Origin: DATARH01 sp035935235
Lineage (GTDB): Bacteria; Pseudomonadota; Alphaproteobacteria; ATCC43930; CGMCC-115725
Length of the DNA: 20,481 bases
Direction: 5' to 3'
Assembly: GCA_035935235.1 (NCBI GenBank)
Contig: DASYXG010000443.1
Coordinates: 1-20,481, forward strand
Under the pieces are notes generated by a model. That model searched no databases. It had not been told where the DNA came from and saw only the letters and a program-made list of their open reading frames with translations. Shown piece by piece: positions 8,509-15,699 of the stretch (the first letter of the stretch is position 1; each line of letters starts with the position of its first letter). The translations under genes and the position numbers were made by a program.

Positions 8509-9123
8509 ATGTCGGTTTCAAGGCGCGCGTTCTTGATGGCCCCGCTGCCGGTTGTGCTGTGGTTGCGAAGCGCGCGGGCCGCCGACAGCCCGAGCGCGGT
8601 CATTCAGCACTTCTACGATGCGCTCTTGGCGGTGATGAAGGAGGCCAAGCACTTGACCTTCGATCAACGCTATCAGCGCCTTGCGCCGGCGATCACCGCG
8701 GCGTTCGATCTGGGTTTGACGAGCCGGCTGTCGGTCGGTCCGGAGTGGGCGAAGCTCAGCCCCGATCAACAAAAGCGGTTCTCCGACAGTTTTGCCCGGT
8801 ACACGATCTCGAACTACGCCAATCGATTCGACGATTTCAACGGCGAGCGCTTCGAGGTCGACCCGAACCCGGTCGCCAATCCAAACGGCTCGATCGTGCA
8901 GACAAAGCTGATCAAGTCGGACGGCGACAAGGTGACGCTCAACTACCTGATGCGCCAGGGCGCTGGCGGATGGCAGGTCATCGACGTCTATCTCAGCGGC
9001 ACCATCAGCGAGCTTGCGACCCGGCGCTCGGAATATGCCGGCGTTCTGCAGACGAGCGGCGCCGACGGGCTCATCAAGCTGCTCGAGGATCGCACTGCCG
9101 CCTTGCGATCGAGCGCCAGCTGA
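8509..9123 (+). CDS. hpnM: HpnM, MlaC/Ttg2D-like hopanoid-associated periplasmic protein
   Basis: A 204-residue exported protein of the MlaC/Ttg2D lipid-carrier family. The N-terminus S-R-R-A-F-L-M with a hydrophobic stretch and a likely cut after S-A-R-A (residue 24) resembles a twin-arginine signal peptide. The mature part shows family features: a short helix with F-Y-D-A-L-L, R-Y-Q-R-L-A-P-A-I, W-A-K-L-S-P-D-Q-Q-K-R-F, and a late W-Q-V-I-D-V-Y-L-S-G. In hopanoid clusters this family is called HpnM and is thought to carry lipids, perhaps hopanoids, between the two membranes. It is divergent from ispH across 170 bases and converges with mlaA with only 3 bases between stops. Confidence 0.9.
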   Translation: MSVSRRAFLMAPLPVVLWLRSARAADSPSAVIQHFYDALLAVMKEAKHLTFDQRYQRLAPAITAAFDLGLTSRLSVGPEWAKLSPDQQKRFSDSFARYTISNYANRFDDFNGERFEVDPNPVANPNGSIVQTKLIKSDGDKVTLNYLMRQGAGGWQVIDVYLSGTISELATRRSEYAGVLQTSGADGLIKLLEDRTAALRSSAS

Positions 9124-9126
9124 CGG

Positions 9127-10032
9127 TCAGCGTGTTCCGAAAAGGTTGGCGTTGACCCGGCTCGCGACTTGCTGCCGGGTCGGCGTGAGGCTGCTCGGCT
9201 TTGCCGCCGGCGGCGCGGTGGGTGCGGCGGGAGCGGGCGTCGCGGCCGGGGTGCCGGGATCGCTGTATAGGTTCGGTGTCGTCGTCGGTGCGGTGCCGTG
9301 GTTCAGTTCGGCGGCCCGGTTTTGCTGAGCCAAGCTGCGAAGCTGGGCGTAGAAATCGACCGAGTTCTTCTCGAGATCGTCGAGAATGTCGAGCACCCGG
9401 GCACGATCGTCGACCCCGCCGGCGAGAAGACGCGCCGTCGTCAGCTCGGTGACGCCATGGTCGTTGGCCCAGATGGTAAAAGGATCGGCATATGAATCGA
9501 CACCCTGGCCGATCGCGTCGCGCGGGTTGGATGGGCCAAAAACCGGCAGGATCAGATAGGGCCCGGACTTGATGCCCCAGACATAGAGCGTTTGCCCAAA
9601 ATCGGCCGACTGTCGCTCAATGCCGGATCTCGTCGCGATATCAAAAATTCCACCCCAGCCGACCGTGCTATTGATGGCAAAGCGACCGAGGGTGATGCCG
9701 GCCCGCTTGAATTCTCCTTGTAGAAGGTTGTCGAAGAAGACAGTCGGCTCCTTCAGATTGTCGAGCACGTTATGTACGGCCGTGCGACCATCGTCGGGCA
9801 CAACGAAGACATAAGCCTTGGCGATCGGCCGAAGCACGGCATGGTCGAGCGCCAGATTGAACGCGAAAATCTTGCGATTGAGCGGCTCGAGCGGATCGTT
9901 GTTCTGCTCATAGACGGCGAGATCCGCCGGGTCGGTCGGCGGCGTGGCACAGCCGCCGAGCAGCGCGGCCAGCATCAAGGCGGCCGCACCGGCATGTCGC
10001 GTCGCGGCGCGGAGCGGCAGGGCGAGATTCAC
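9127..10032 (-). CDS. mlaA: MlaA (VacJ) family outer-membrane lipoprotein
   Basis: A 301-residue lipoprotein. A lipobox L-G-G-C places the acylated cysteine at residue 28. The mature protein has the MlaA signatures N-D-P-L-E-P-L-N-R-K-I-F-A-F-N, N-S-T-V-G-W-G-G-I-F-D-I-A and Y-L-I-L-P-V-F-G-P-S-N-P-R-D. MlaA sits in the outer membrane and passes lipids to a periplasmic MlaC-type carrier. Its partner here is likely HpnM next door, with no MlaDEF genes in view. The C-terminal 60 or so residues are rich in Ala, Pro and Thr, longer than the minimal family, perhaps a flexible tail. The start is GTG at 10032 with no strong Shine-Dalgarno; a TTACCGGTAA palindrome lies just upstream (10039-10048). 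Confidence 0.93.
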   Translation of the reverse strand: MNLALPLRAATRHAGAAALMLAALLGGCATPPTDPADLAVYEQNNDPLEPLNRKIFAFNLALDHAVLRPIAKAYVFVVPDDGRTAVHNVLDNLKEPTVFFDNLLQGEFKRAGITLGRFAINSTVGWGGIFDIATRSGIERQSADFGQTLYVWGIKSGPYLILPVFGPSNPRDAIGQGVDSYADPFTIWANDHGVTELTTARLLAGGVDDRARVLDILDDLEKNSVDFYAQLRSLAQQNRAAELNHGTAPTTTPNLYSDPGTPAATPAPAAPTAPPAAKPSSLTPTRQQVASRVNANLFGTR

Positions 10033-10081
10033 GAACGCTTACCGGTAATTCGGTTGCCAGGTCTGTAGGGTATGTGCATCG

Positions 10082-10107
10082 TTGACAATCCCGGTTGCTA
10101 ACGCAAC
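10082..10107. promoter_or_regulatory. Possible promoter/operator between mlaA and hpnI
   Basis: The 120-base divergent gap holds a perfect TTGACA hexamer at 10082-10087 on the plus strand. The opposite strand of the overlapping bases reads TTGTCA. Just after it lies an inverted repeat, GTTGC-TAAC-GCAAC (10094-10107). I find no convincing -10 hexamer at the standard 16-18 base spacing for either direction, so promoter assignment is weak. The layout would suit a shared control site for the divergent mlaA and hpnI genes. Confidence 0.25.
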
Positions 10108-10155
10108 TGCAAAACACTATGCCCTCGGTGCGTTTTTGCGCTTGACTGCGCGGTG

Positions 10156-11289
10156 ATGGCTTCGCTCGTTCTGGCTCTCGTCCTCTTTCCGGTCTGGATA
10201 TACCTCGCCGGCACCGTCGCCGCCGCGATGCGGTTCGCGCGGCGCGGGACAGTGCTGCCGGCGGAGCAGCCGCCTGTCTCCGTGCTGAAGCCGCTCTACG
10301 GCGCGGAACCCGGACTCTACGAGAATCTGCGCTCGTTTGTGGATCAAGACTATCCCGACCGGCAGATCGTGTTCGGGGTGCGCAACCCGGAGGACGGCGC
10401 GCTCCCGGTGGTGCGGGCGCTGATCGCCGAGCGGCCGGACGTCGACATCGAACTGGTCGTGGACGCGCGCGCCGGGGGCGGCAATCTCAAAGTCGCGAAC
10501 CTGATCAACATGCTGCCGGCGGCGAAGCACGACGTCCTGGTCTTCGCCGACAGCGATATGCGCGTCGAGCCGCAGTACCTCGCCACCGTGACGGCGCCGT
10601 TGCAAGATCCCGCAATCGGGTTGGTGACTTGCCTTTATCGCGGCCTGCCGGCCGAGGGATTGTGGTCGCGGCTTGGCGCCCTCCACATCAATTACGGTTT
10701 CCTCCCCAGCGCGCTTCTGGGAGAAGCGCTGGGAACCGGGGGCGGTTGCTTTGGCGCGACAATCGCGCTGCGCCGCGCGGTGCTCGACCGGATCGGTGGT
10801 CTCGCCGTGGTGCGCGACGAACTGGCCGACGATCATCGCATTGGCGCCGCGGTCCGCGAATTGGGCCTGCCGACCGTACTGAGCCCCTACATCGTCGAAA
10901 CCTCGGTCAGCGAGAAGAACCTCACATGCCTGTGGCGCCATGAGCTGCGCTGGGCGCGTACGGTGCGCGCCATGGCCCCCATTGGATTCGCCGGTTCGGT
11001 GGTGACGCACGCGGTGGCGATTGCGGGGCTGGCCGCGATCTTTAGCGGATTGAGCTTGACCTCATTGGTATTTCTCGCGATCTCCTGCGTGCTGCGCTGG
11101 GCGACGGCTGCGGCGACCGCTCGCGTTTTGCGGCTGCCGATGGCTGGGTTGTGGCTGCTGCCGCTGCGCGATTTGCTGTCGTTCGGCGTCTTTGTCGGGA
11201 GTTTCTTTGGGCGCAGCGTGTCGTGGCGCGACCAGTTGTTTCAGATCGAGCCGGGCGGACGAATTATTGTCGAAAGAGACGGCGAATAA
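10156..11289 (+). CDS. hpnI: HpnI, hopanoid glycosyltransferase (ceramide glucosyltransferase-like)
   Basis: A 377-residue membrane-bound family 2 glycosyltransferase. An N-terminal membrane helix (about residues 3-25) is followed by the catalytic domain with V-D-A-R, F-A-D-S-D (the DxD motif at 132-134), an E-L-A-D-D-H region and H-E-L-R-W at 262-266 in place of the usual (Q/R)xxRW. Two to three further hydrophobic helices follow near the C-terminus. In Burkholderia-type pathways HpnI adds N-acetylglucosamine to bacteriohopanetetrol. The ATG at 10156 is preceded by an adjacent in-frame GTG at 10153; neither has a clear ribosome binding site. The TAA stop overlaps the hpnJ ATG as TAATG, so the pair is translationally coupled. 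Confidence 0.92.
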   Translation: MASLVLALVLFPVWIYLAGTVAAAMRFARRGTVLPAEQPPVSVLKPLYGAEPGLYENLRSFVDQDYPDRQIVFGVRNPEDGALPVVRALIAERPDVDIELVVDARAGGGNLKVANLINMLPAAKHDVLVFADSDMRVEPQYLATVTAPLQDPAIGLVTCLYRGLPAEGLWSRLGALHINYGFLPSALLGEALGTGGGCFGATIALRRAVLDRIGGLAVVRDELADDHRIGAAVRELGLPTVLSPYIVETSVSEKNLTCLWRHELRWARTVRAMAPIGFAGSVVTHAVAIAGLAAIFSGLSLTSLVFLAISCVLRWATAAATARVLRLPMAGLWLLPLRDLLSFGVFVGSFFGRSVSWRDQLFQIEPGGRIIVERDGE

Positions 11290-12716
11290 TGATGAAGACC
11301 CTGTTCCTGCAGCCGCCTTCTTTCGACGGCTTCGATGGCGGCGCCGGCTCGCGCTATCAGGCGAAGCGCGAAATCCGCTCGTTCTGGTTCCCGACCTGGT
11401 TGGCTCAGCCGGCCGCGCTGGTGCCGGGTTCGAAGCTGATCGACGCGCCGCCGGCGCGGCTGCAGCTCGACGCGGTGTTGCGGCAGGCCGGCGATTACGA
11501 GCTTGCGGTGATGCACACCTCGACACCGTCCTTTGCCAGCGACATCAAGGTCGCGGCGGCGCTGAAGGACGCCAACCCCAAGCTCAAGATCGGCCTGGTC
11601 GGCGCCAAGGTCGCGGTCGAGCCGGAAGCGAGCCTCGCCGCGTCGCGCGCCATCGACTTCGTCGCCCGTGAGGAATTCGATTTCACTGTCAAGGACGTGG
11701 CCGACGGACGCGCCTTCGCCGATATCGACGGGCTGAGCTACCGCAACGCCGCGGGCGATATCGTTCATAACCGCGAGAGGGCGATCCTCGAAAACATGGA
11801 CGAACTCCCCTTCGTCACTGAGGTCTATAAGCGCGACCTCAGGGTCGAGGACTATTTCATCGGCTATCTCAAGCACCCGTATGTGTCGCTTTACACGGGG
11901 CGCGGCTGCAAATCGCGCTGCACCTTTTGCCTATGGCCTCAGACGGTTGGCGGCCATCGCTACCGGGTGCGCAGTGTCGAGCACGTCATCGAGGAAATCC
12001 GCCTCGCCAAGGCCTACTTCCCGCAGGTGAAGGAATTCTTCTTCGACGACGACACCTTCACCGACAATCTCCCGCGGGCGGAGGCGATCGCGAGGGAACT
12101 CGGCAAGCTTGGGGTCACCTGGTCCTGCAACGCTAAGGCAAACGTGCCGCGGGCGACGCTCGAGGTATTGCGCGACAACGGATTGAGGCTGTTGCTGGTC
12201 GGCTATGAGACCGGCAATCAGCAGATCCTCTACAACATCAAGAAGGGGATGCGGATCGACGTCGCGCGTCGCTTCACCAAAGACTGCCACGAACTCGGCA
12301 TCACCATTCATGGCACCTTTATCCTCGGACTGCCCGGCGAAAGCCGCGAGACAATCGAGGAAACGATCAACTTCGCCGCCGACATCAACCCGCACACGAT
12401 CCAGGTGTCCTTGGCCGCACCCTATCCCGGCACCGAGCTTTACCGCCAAGCGGTCGAAAACGGCTGGCTCGACACCGACCACGCCGAGCTGATCGACGAC
12501 AACGGCGTACAGATCGCGCCGCTGCATTACGATCACCTGAGCCACACCGAAATCTTCGACTCGGTCGAGACTTTCTATAAGCGCTTCTATTTCCGGCGGA
12601 AGAAGATTGCCTCGCTGGTCGGCGAGATGATCCGCAGTCCGGAGATGATGAAGCGGCGGCTCAGGGAAGGCGTCGAGTTCTTCCAGTTCCTGCGTAATCG
12701 CGAGATGGCGGGCTAA
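11289..12716 (+). CDS. hpnJ: HpnJ, radical SAM enzyme for hopanoid cyclitol ether formation
   Basis: A 475-residue B12-binding-type radical SAM protein. An N-terminal cobalamin-binding-like domain (about 1-150) precedes the radical SAM core with CxxxCxxC at C207, C211 and C214 (G-C-K-S-R-C-T-F-C). The phrases F-F-F-D-D-D-T-F-T-D and L-L-V-G-Y-E-T-G-N are typical of this group. HpnJ is known from genetics to be needed to turn glucosaminyl bacteriohopanetetrol into the cyclitol ether by ring contraction. The start is ATG 11289, overlapping the hpnI stop; a second ATG follows immediately. The open frame extends upstream to 11151 within hpnI, but homology begins at M-K-T-L-F-L-Q-P-P. Its stop overlaps the end of hpnN on the other strand by 4 bases. 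Confidence 0.94.
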   Translation: MMKTLFLQPPSFDGFDGGAGSRYQAKREIRSFWFPTWLAQPAALVPGSKLIDAPPARLQLDAVLRQAGDYELAVMHTSTPSFASDIKVAAALKDANPKLKIGLVGAKVAVEPEASLAASRAIDFVAREEFDFTVKDVADGRAFADIDGLSYRNAAGDIVHNRERAILENMDELPFVTEVYKRDLRVEDYFIGYLKHPYVSLYTGRGCKSRCTFCLWPQTVGGHRYRVRSVEHVIEEIRLAKAYFPQVKEFFFDDDTFTDNLPRAEAIARELGKLGVTWSCNAKANVPRATLEVLRDNGLRLLLVGYETGNQQILYNIKKGMRIDVARRFTKDCHELGITIHGTFILGLPGESRETIEETINFAADINPHTIQVSLAAPYPGTELYRQAVENGWLDTDHAELIDDNGVQIAPLHYDHLSHTEIFDSVETFYKRFYFRRKKIASLVGEMIRSPEMMKRRLREGVEFFQFLRNREMAG

Positions 12717-15292
12717 CCTCGCCGCGGCGGGCCCAGCAGGGCCGGCAATACGAACAGCGTGCAGAATACCGTGCAGGCGAGCGAGATTGTCAGCAGCAGC
12801 CCCATATCGGCTTCGCCGGGCTCGGGCGACAGCGCCAGGCTGCCGAAGGCACACATTGTCGTCAGCGCGCTGAACACCACGGCGCGCGCCGTCGACGATT
12901 GCAGGTGATCGGCGAGCCCGGCCCGCCAATTCATCACGAAATAGATGTCGAAGGCGACGCCGATGCCGAGCAGCAACGGCAGGGCGATGATGTTGGCGTA
13001 GTTGAGCCTGATCCCGGCGATGACGGTGATCGCCAGAGTCAAGAGCGCCGCAAGCAACAGCGGCGCGATCACCAGCGCTATGTCGCGCGGCCGGCGCAGC
13101 ACCAGGACGAGGAGCACGATGATCACCGCCACGGCGATGATCCCAGCCTCGACGAAAGCGGAGCTGATCAGGCGCCCGGCCTCGAGGATGGTGACGGGCG
13201 TGCCCGTGGCTTGGGGGGCGACACGATGCACCGCCGCGACAAAACGCTTGAGTACGGCGGGGTCGTGTGCGTCGCCCTTGGGGAAGACCTCGACCCGCGC
13301 CGTCCCATCCGCCGCGATCCAGCTTGCCCGCAAATCCGCCGGCAGGTCGGCGAGGGTGACTTGCTGTGCCTGGATCAATAGGCCGAGCAGCTCGATCCGA
13401 TGCAGCAGCCCCGACAGCAGCGCCTTCTGCAATGGGGGGATGATCGCCGGGCCGCGCGACCCGGCCGCGTCGAGCGCGGCGGCGAGCTGCGCGGTTGGTG
13501 CGTCGCCTTGATGCGCTGCGACGAATGCCGTCAACGCCTTGGCGCAACCGGCGAGCGCCGCCATCGTTTCTGTGTCGCCCGGCGGTGTCAGGAGCGCCGC
13601 GGGAGTCAGGCTCGGCCCGAGCAGCAGGCTTAGATCGGCGAGGATCGCCAGCTTTTCCTGCTGATGCTCGGGGACGAAGCTGGCGGCGCTGATCGTCATC
13701 GATACTTCCGGCAATGGCTCGAGCTTGTCGGCGAGGGCTTGTGCGGCGGCGAGGTTGGGCGCCAGGATTTCGGCGGTGTAGGGTGTCGTCTGCGGGTCTT
13801 TCATCAGATCGGTGATCGTTTGCATCGCCTCGCTGTGCGGGTTCTTGAGGTCGAGCGGATCGGAATCGAAACCGATCCGCGGCATGAGGGCGAGGGAACC
13901 CGCGGCAAGGATCGCCGCACCGGCGATGATCCAGCCGCGGCGTTGGCGCAGCAGGCGATCGACGGGCGCGGCGCGGGCAAATCCGACCGCCTCGGCTTCG
14001 GGCTTTGGCCGCAGCAGCGTCAACAGCGCCGGCAGCAGCGTAAAGTTGAGCGCGATCGCAATCACCATACCGACGCCGGCGATCCAACCTAGCTCGCGCA
14101 CGCCCACATAGGGGGTTGGCACAAACGAGAGAAAGCCGATCGCGGTCGCAGCGGCGGCCAAGGCCAGCGAGGGGCCGATGGTCCGCGCCGCGCCGGCGAG
14201 CGCGGTGTCGAGCGCGCCGGTCTGGTGCCGCTGATCGCGGTAGCGGATCGAGACCTGAATGCTGAAATCGACGGCGAGGCCAACAAACAGCACGCCGAAT
14301 GCCACAGAGATCACATTCAAGGTCCCGATCGCCAAGGCGGCGAAAGCGCCGGTCAGCACCAGCCCGCACGCGACCGTCACCAGGCAGGCGACAACCAGGC
14401 GCGGCGAGCGCAATCCGGCGAACAGCATCACCAGCATCGATCCGACCGACAGCAGCGCCGAGCGCAGCGCGCCCTTGCGCAAGGTCGCGAACTGGTCGTC
14501 GTCGAGCGCGACCGAGCCGGTAACCCGCACATGCACACCATTCTCCGGCGTCAAGCCAAGCCCGGTGGCGATGCGGTGGATTTCGGCGGTCGCCTTGGCG
14601 CCCGGCTCAAGCGAGCTGTAATCGAGCACCGGCTGCACCAGCACGAATTTGCGCAATGCGCGCTTGTCAGCCTTGTCGCCGCTCAGCACGGCCTGCCACG
14701 ACAGGCTGACCGGCTTGCCGGCGACGACGCCATCGACGGTGTCGGCGAGCTTGGCGAGGGTCGGGTCGAGCTTGTCGATCGTCACATCGCCACGCGTCGC
14801 GCCCTCGACAAAGAGCTTGATCGTGTCGAAGAGGCCGCGAAGGCTGGGATCGGCGGCGAGACTGCCAAGGAGCGGCTGCGCCGTGACCAGCTGCTGCGAC
14901 AGGGCGTTGAGCTCGTCGATCGACAGGTACAGCAAGCCGTTCTTGTCAAAAAACGGCCCGCCGTCGGGCCGACGTGCGCTCTTGAAAAAGTCGGGCTCGG
15001 CGCCGATCCGCTCGGCAAGGCGTTGCGCCGCGTCATCGGCGAGCTCGCCGGTTGTCCCGTCGATGACGACGGCGAGGAGGTTCGCGTTTTGCGGGAAAGC
15101 GCGGTCCAGCGCCAACTCATCCTGCCGCCAAGCAATGTCGCTCGGCAGCAAGTTCTCGATGTCGGTATCGATCGACAGATGCCGGGCCGCATACCAGCCG
15201 GCCGCGAGCGTCAGGAGCAAGACGGCGAGGATATGCGCCCCAGGCCGGCGGCGCGCGGCATCGACGAGGCGAACGATAAGCGCGGCGATCAC
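12713..15292 (-). CDS. hpnN: HpnN, RND-family hopanoid transporter
   Basis: An 859-residue RND/MMPL-type inner-membrane transporter, normal for HpnN. One membrane helix near residues 20-37 is followed by a large periplasmic loop starting with D-T-D-I-E-N-L-L-P-S. A bundle of helices begins at about residue 275. The same loop-plus-bundle pattern repeats in the second half (I-G-F-D-S-D-P-L-D-L-K-N-P marks the second loop). HpnN moves hopanoids from the inner to the outer membrane, shown in Rhodopseudomonas palustris. The start is GTG 15292 with GAGG 4 bases upstream. It is transcribed toward hpnJ. The gap upstream (15293-15519) is shared with a small divergent gene and contains a PmrA-box-like repeat. 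A substrate other than hopanoids is unlikely given the neighbours. Confidence 0.94.
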   Translation of the reverse strand: MIAALIVRLVDAARRRPGAHILAVLLLTLAAGWYAARHLSIDTDIENLLPSDIAWRQDELALDRAFPQNANLLAVVIDGTTGELADDAAQRLAERIGAEPDFFKSARRPDGGPFFDKNGLLYLSIDELNALSQQLVTAQPLLGSLAADPSLRGLFDTIKLFVEGATRGDVTIDKLDPTLAKLADTVDGVVAGKPVSLSWQAVLSGDKADKRALRKFVLVQPVLDYSSLEPGAKATAEIHRIATGLGLTPENGVHVRVTGSVALDDDQFATLRKGALRSALLSVGSMLVMLFAGLRSPRLVVACLVTVACGLVLTGAFAALAIGTLNVISVAFGVLFVGLAVDFSIQVSIRYRDQRHQTGALDTALAGAARTIGPSLALAAAATAIGFLSFVPTPYVGVRELGWIAGVGMVIAIALNFTLLPALLTLLRPKPEAEAVGFARAAPVDRLLRQRRGWIIAGAAILAAGSLALMPRIGFDSDPLDLKNPHSEAMQTITDLMKDPQTTPYTAEILAPNLAAAQALADKLEPLPEVSMTISAASFVPEHQQEKLAILADLSLLLGPSLTPAALLTPPGDTETMAALAGCAKALTAFVAAHQGDAPTAQLAAALDAAGSRGPAIIPPLQKALLSGLLHRIELLGLLIQAQQVTLADLPADLRASWIAADGTARVEVFPKGDAHDPAVLKRFVAAVHRVAPQATGTPVTILEAGRLISSAFVEAGIIAVAVIIVLLVLVLRRPRDIALVIAPLLLAALLTLAITVIAGIRLNYANIIALPLLLGIGVAFDIYFVMNWRAGLADHLQSSTARAVVFSALTTMCAFGSLALSPEPGEADMGLLLTISLACTVFCTLFVLPALLGPPRRG

Positions 15293-15400
15293 AAGGCCTC
15301 GACGATGGAATGGAGGAAGGGCGGGGAGCGGACAGATCCCGCATTCTTCCCATAGATGAAGTTCCAGGGGGACGAAAGTAGGCTCGCCGGCCGTTATCGA

Positions 15401-15417
15401 CTTAAGCGTAAATTAAG
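15401..15417 (+). promoter_or_regulatory. Direct repeat resembling an OmpR/PmrA-family operator
   Basis: The sequence CTTAAG-CGTAA-ATTAAG holds two six-base half-sites that agree at five of six positions and repeat with an 11-base period. That is the architecture bound by OmpR-family regulators, and it is close to the PmrA box (YTTAAG-N5-YTTAAG). The site lies 109 bases before the hpnN start and 103 bases before the small gene at 15520. An OmpR-family regulator is encoded about 2.4 kb away (17104-17781). Binding is inferred, not shown. Confidence 0.4.
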
Positions 15418-15508
15418 GCGATCCGGTGGACAAAATGCCGCGAAATCTCCCGGGTCAGGTCACATTCCGGACACGCTTGGCGTCGATGCTGCATAGAACA
15501 GAATGTGT

Positions 15509-15514
15509 AGGAGG
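15509..15514 (+). promoter_or_regulatory. Ribosome binding site of the 55-codon gene
   Basis: A perfect AGGAGG lies 5 bases before the ATG at 15520. It is one of the strongest Shine-Dalgarno sites in the window and is the main evidence that the short reading frame after it is translated. Confidence 0.7.
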
Positions 15515-15519
15515 GGATC

Positions 15520-15687
15520 ATGGACGACCGCAACAATTGCTGCCGCTATGAGCCGAGCCTCGACGAATTGCTCGACGACGAGATGATGCAGCCGGTCTTG
15601 CAAAGCGCCGGGCTCGATCGCGAACGCTTCCACGACCTCCTGGTCGAAACTGGGGAGCGGGTGCGCCTTTCGCGCGAATCGGAGTAG
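15520..15687 (+). CDS. Small acidic hypothetical protein, 55 residues
   Basis: This short frame encodes 55 residues beginning M-D-D-R-N-N-C-C-R-Y-E and ending R-L-S-R-E-S-E. I do not recognise it with certainty. It is acidic, has two adjacent cysteines near the N-terminus and no signal peptide or membrane segment. The middle (S-L-D-E-L-L-D-D-E-M-M-Q-P-V-L followed by G-L-D-R-E-R-F-H-D-L-L) has the look of short alphaproteobacterial proteins with an L-L-x-D-x-x-x-x-x-V motif and a second helix; this is only a resemblance. A perfect AGGAGG at 5 bases supports translation. It stands alone between hpnN (divergent) and the histidine kinase gene (convergent, 12 bases away), beside a candidate OmpR-type operator. 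Confidence 0.65.
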   Translation: MDDRNNCCRYEPSLDELLDDEMMQPVLQSAGLDRERFHDLLVETGERVRLSRESE

Positions 15688-15699
15688 CGCGATCGCGAG

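Noticed and set aside
6294..8536. Two long plus-strand frames (368 and 350 codons) opposite hpnH and ispH
   Set aside because: Both are exact antisense shadows of recognisable enzymes, and the translated sequences show no domain features.
11931..14369. An 812-codon open frame on the minus strand across hpnJ and hpnN
   Set aside because: It is a second frame of hpnN and antisense to hpnJ. Its product is Arg/Ala/Pro-rich without domains, as expected from GC-rich codon use opposite or beside real genes.
14225..15355. A 376-codon plus-strand frame opposite hpnN
   Set aside because: Antisense shadow of the hpnN N-terminal half; the composition is unnatural (His/Gln/Arg-rich) and no ribosome binding site was seen.
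15688..15697. CGCGATCGCG palindrome between the small gene and the histidine kinase
   Set aside because: Short GC-rich palindromes of this kind are expected in this composition, and there is no T-run to suggest a terminator.
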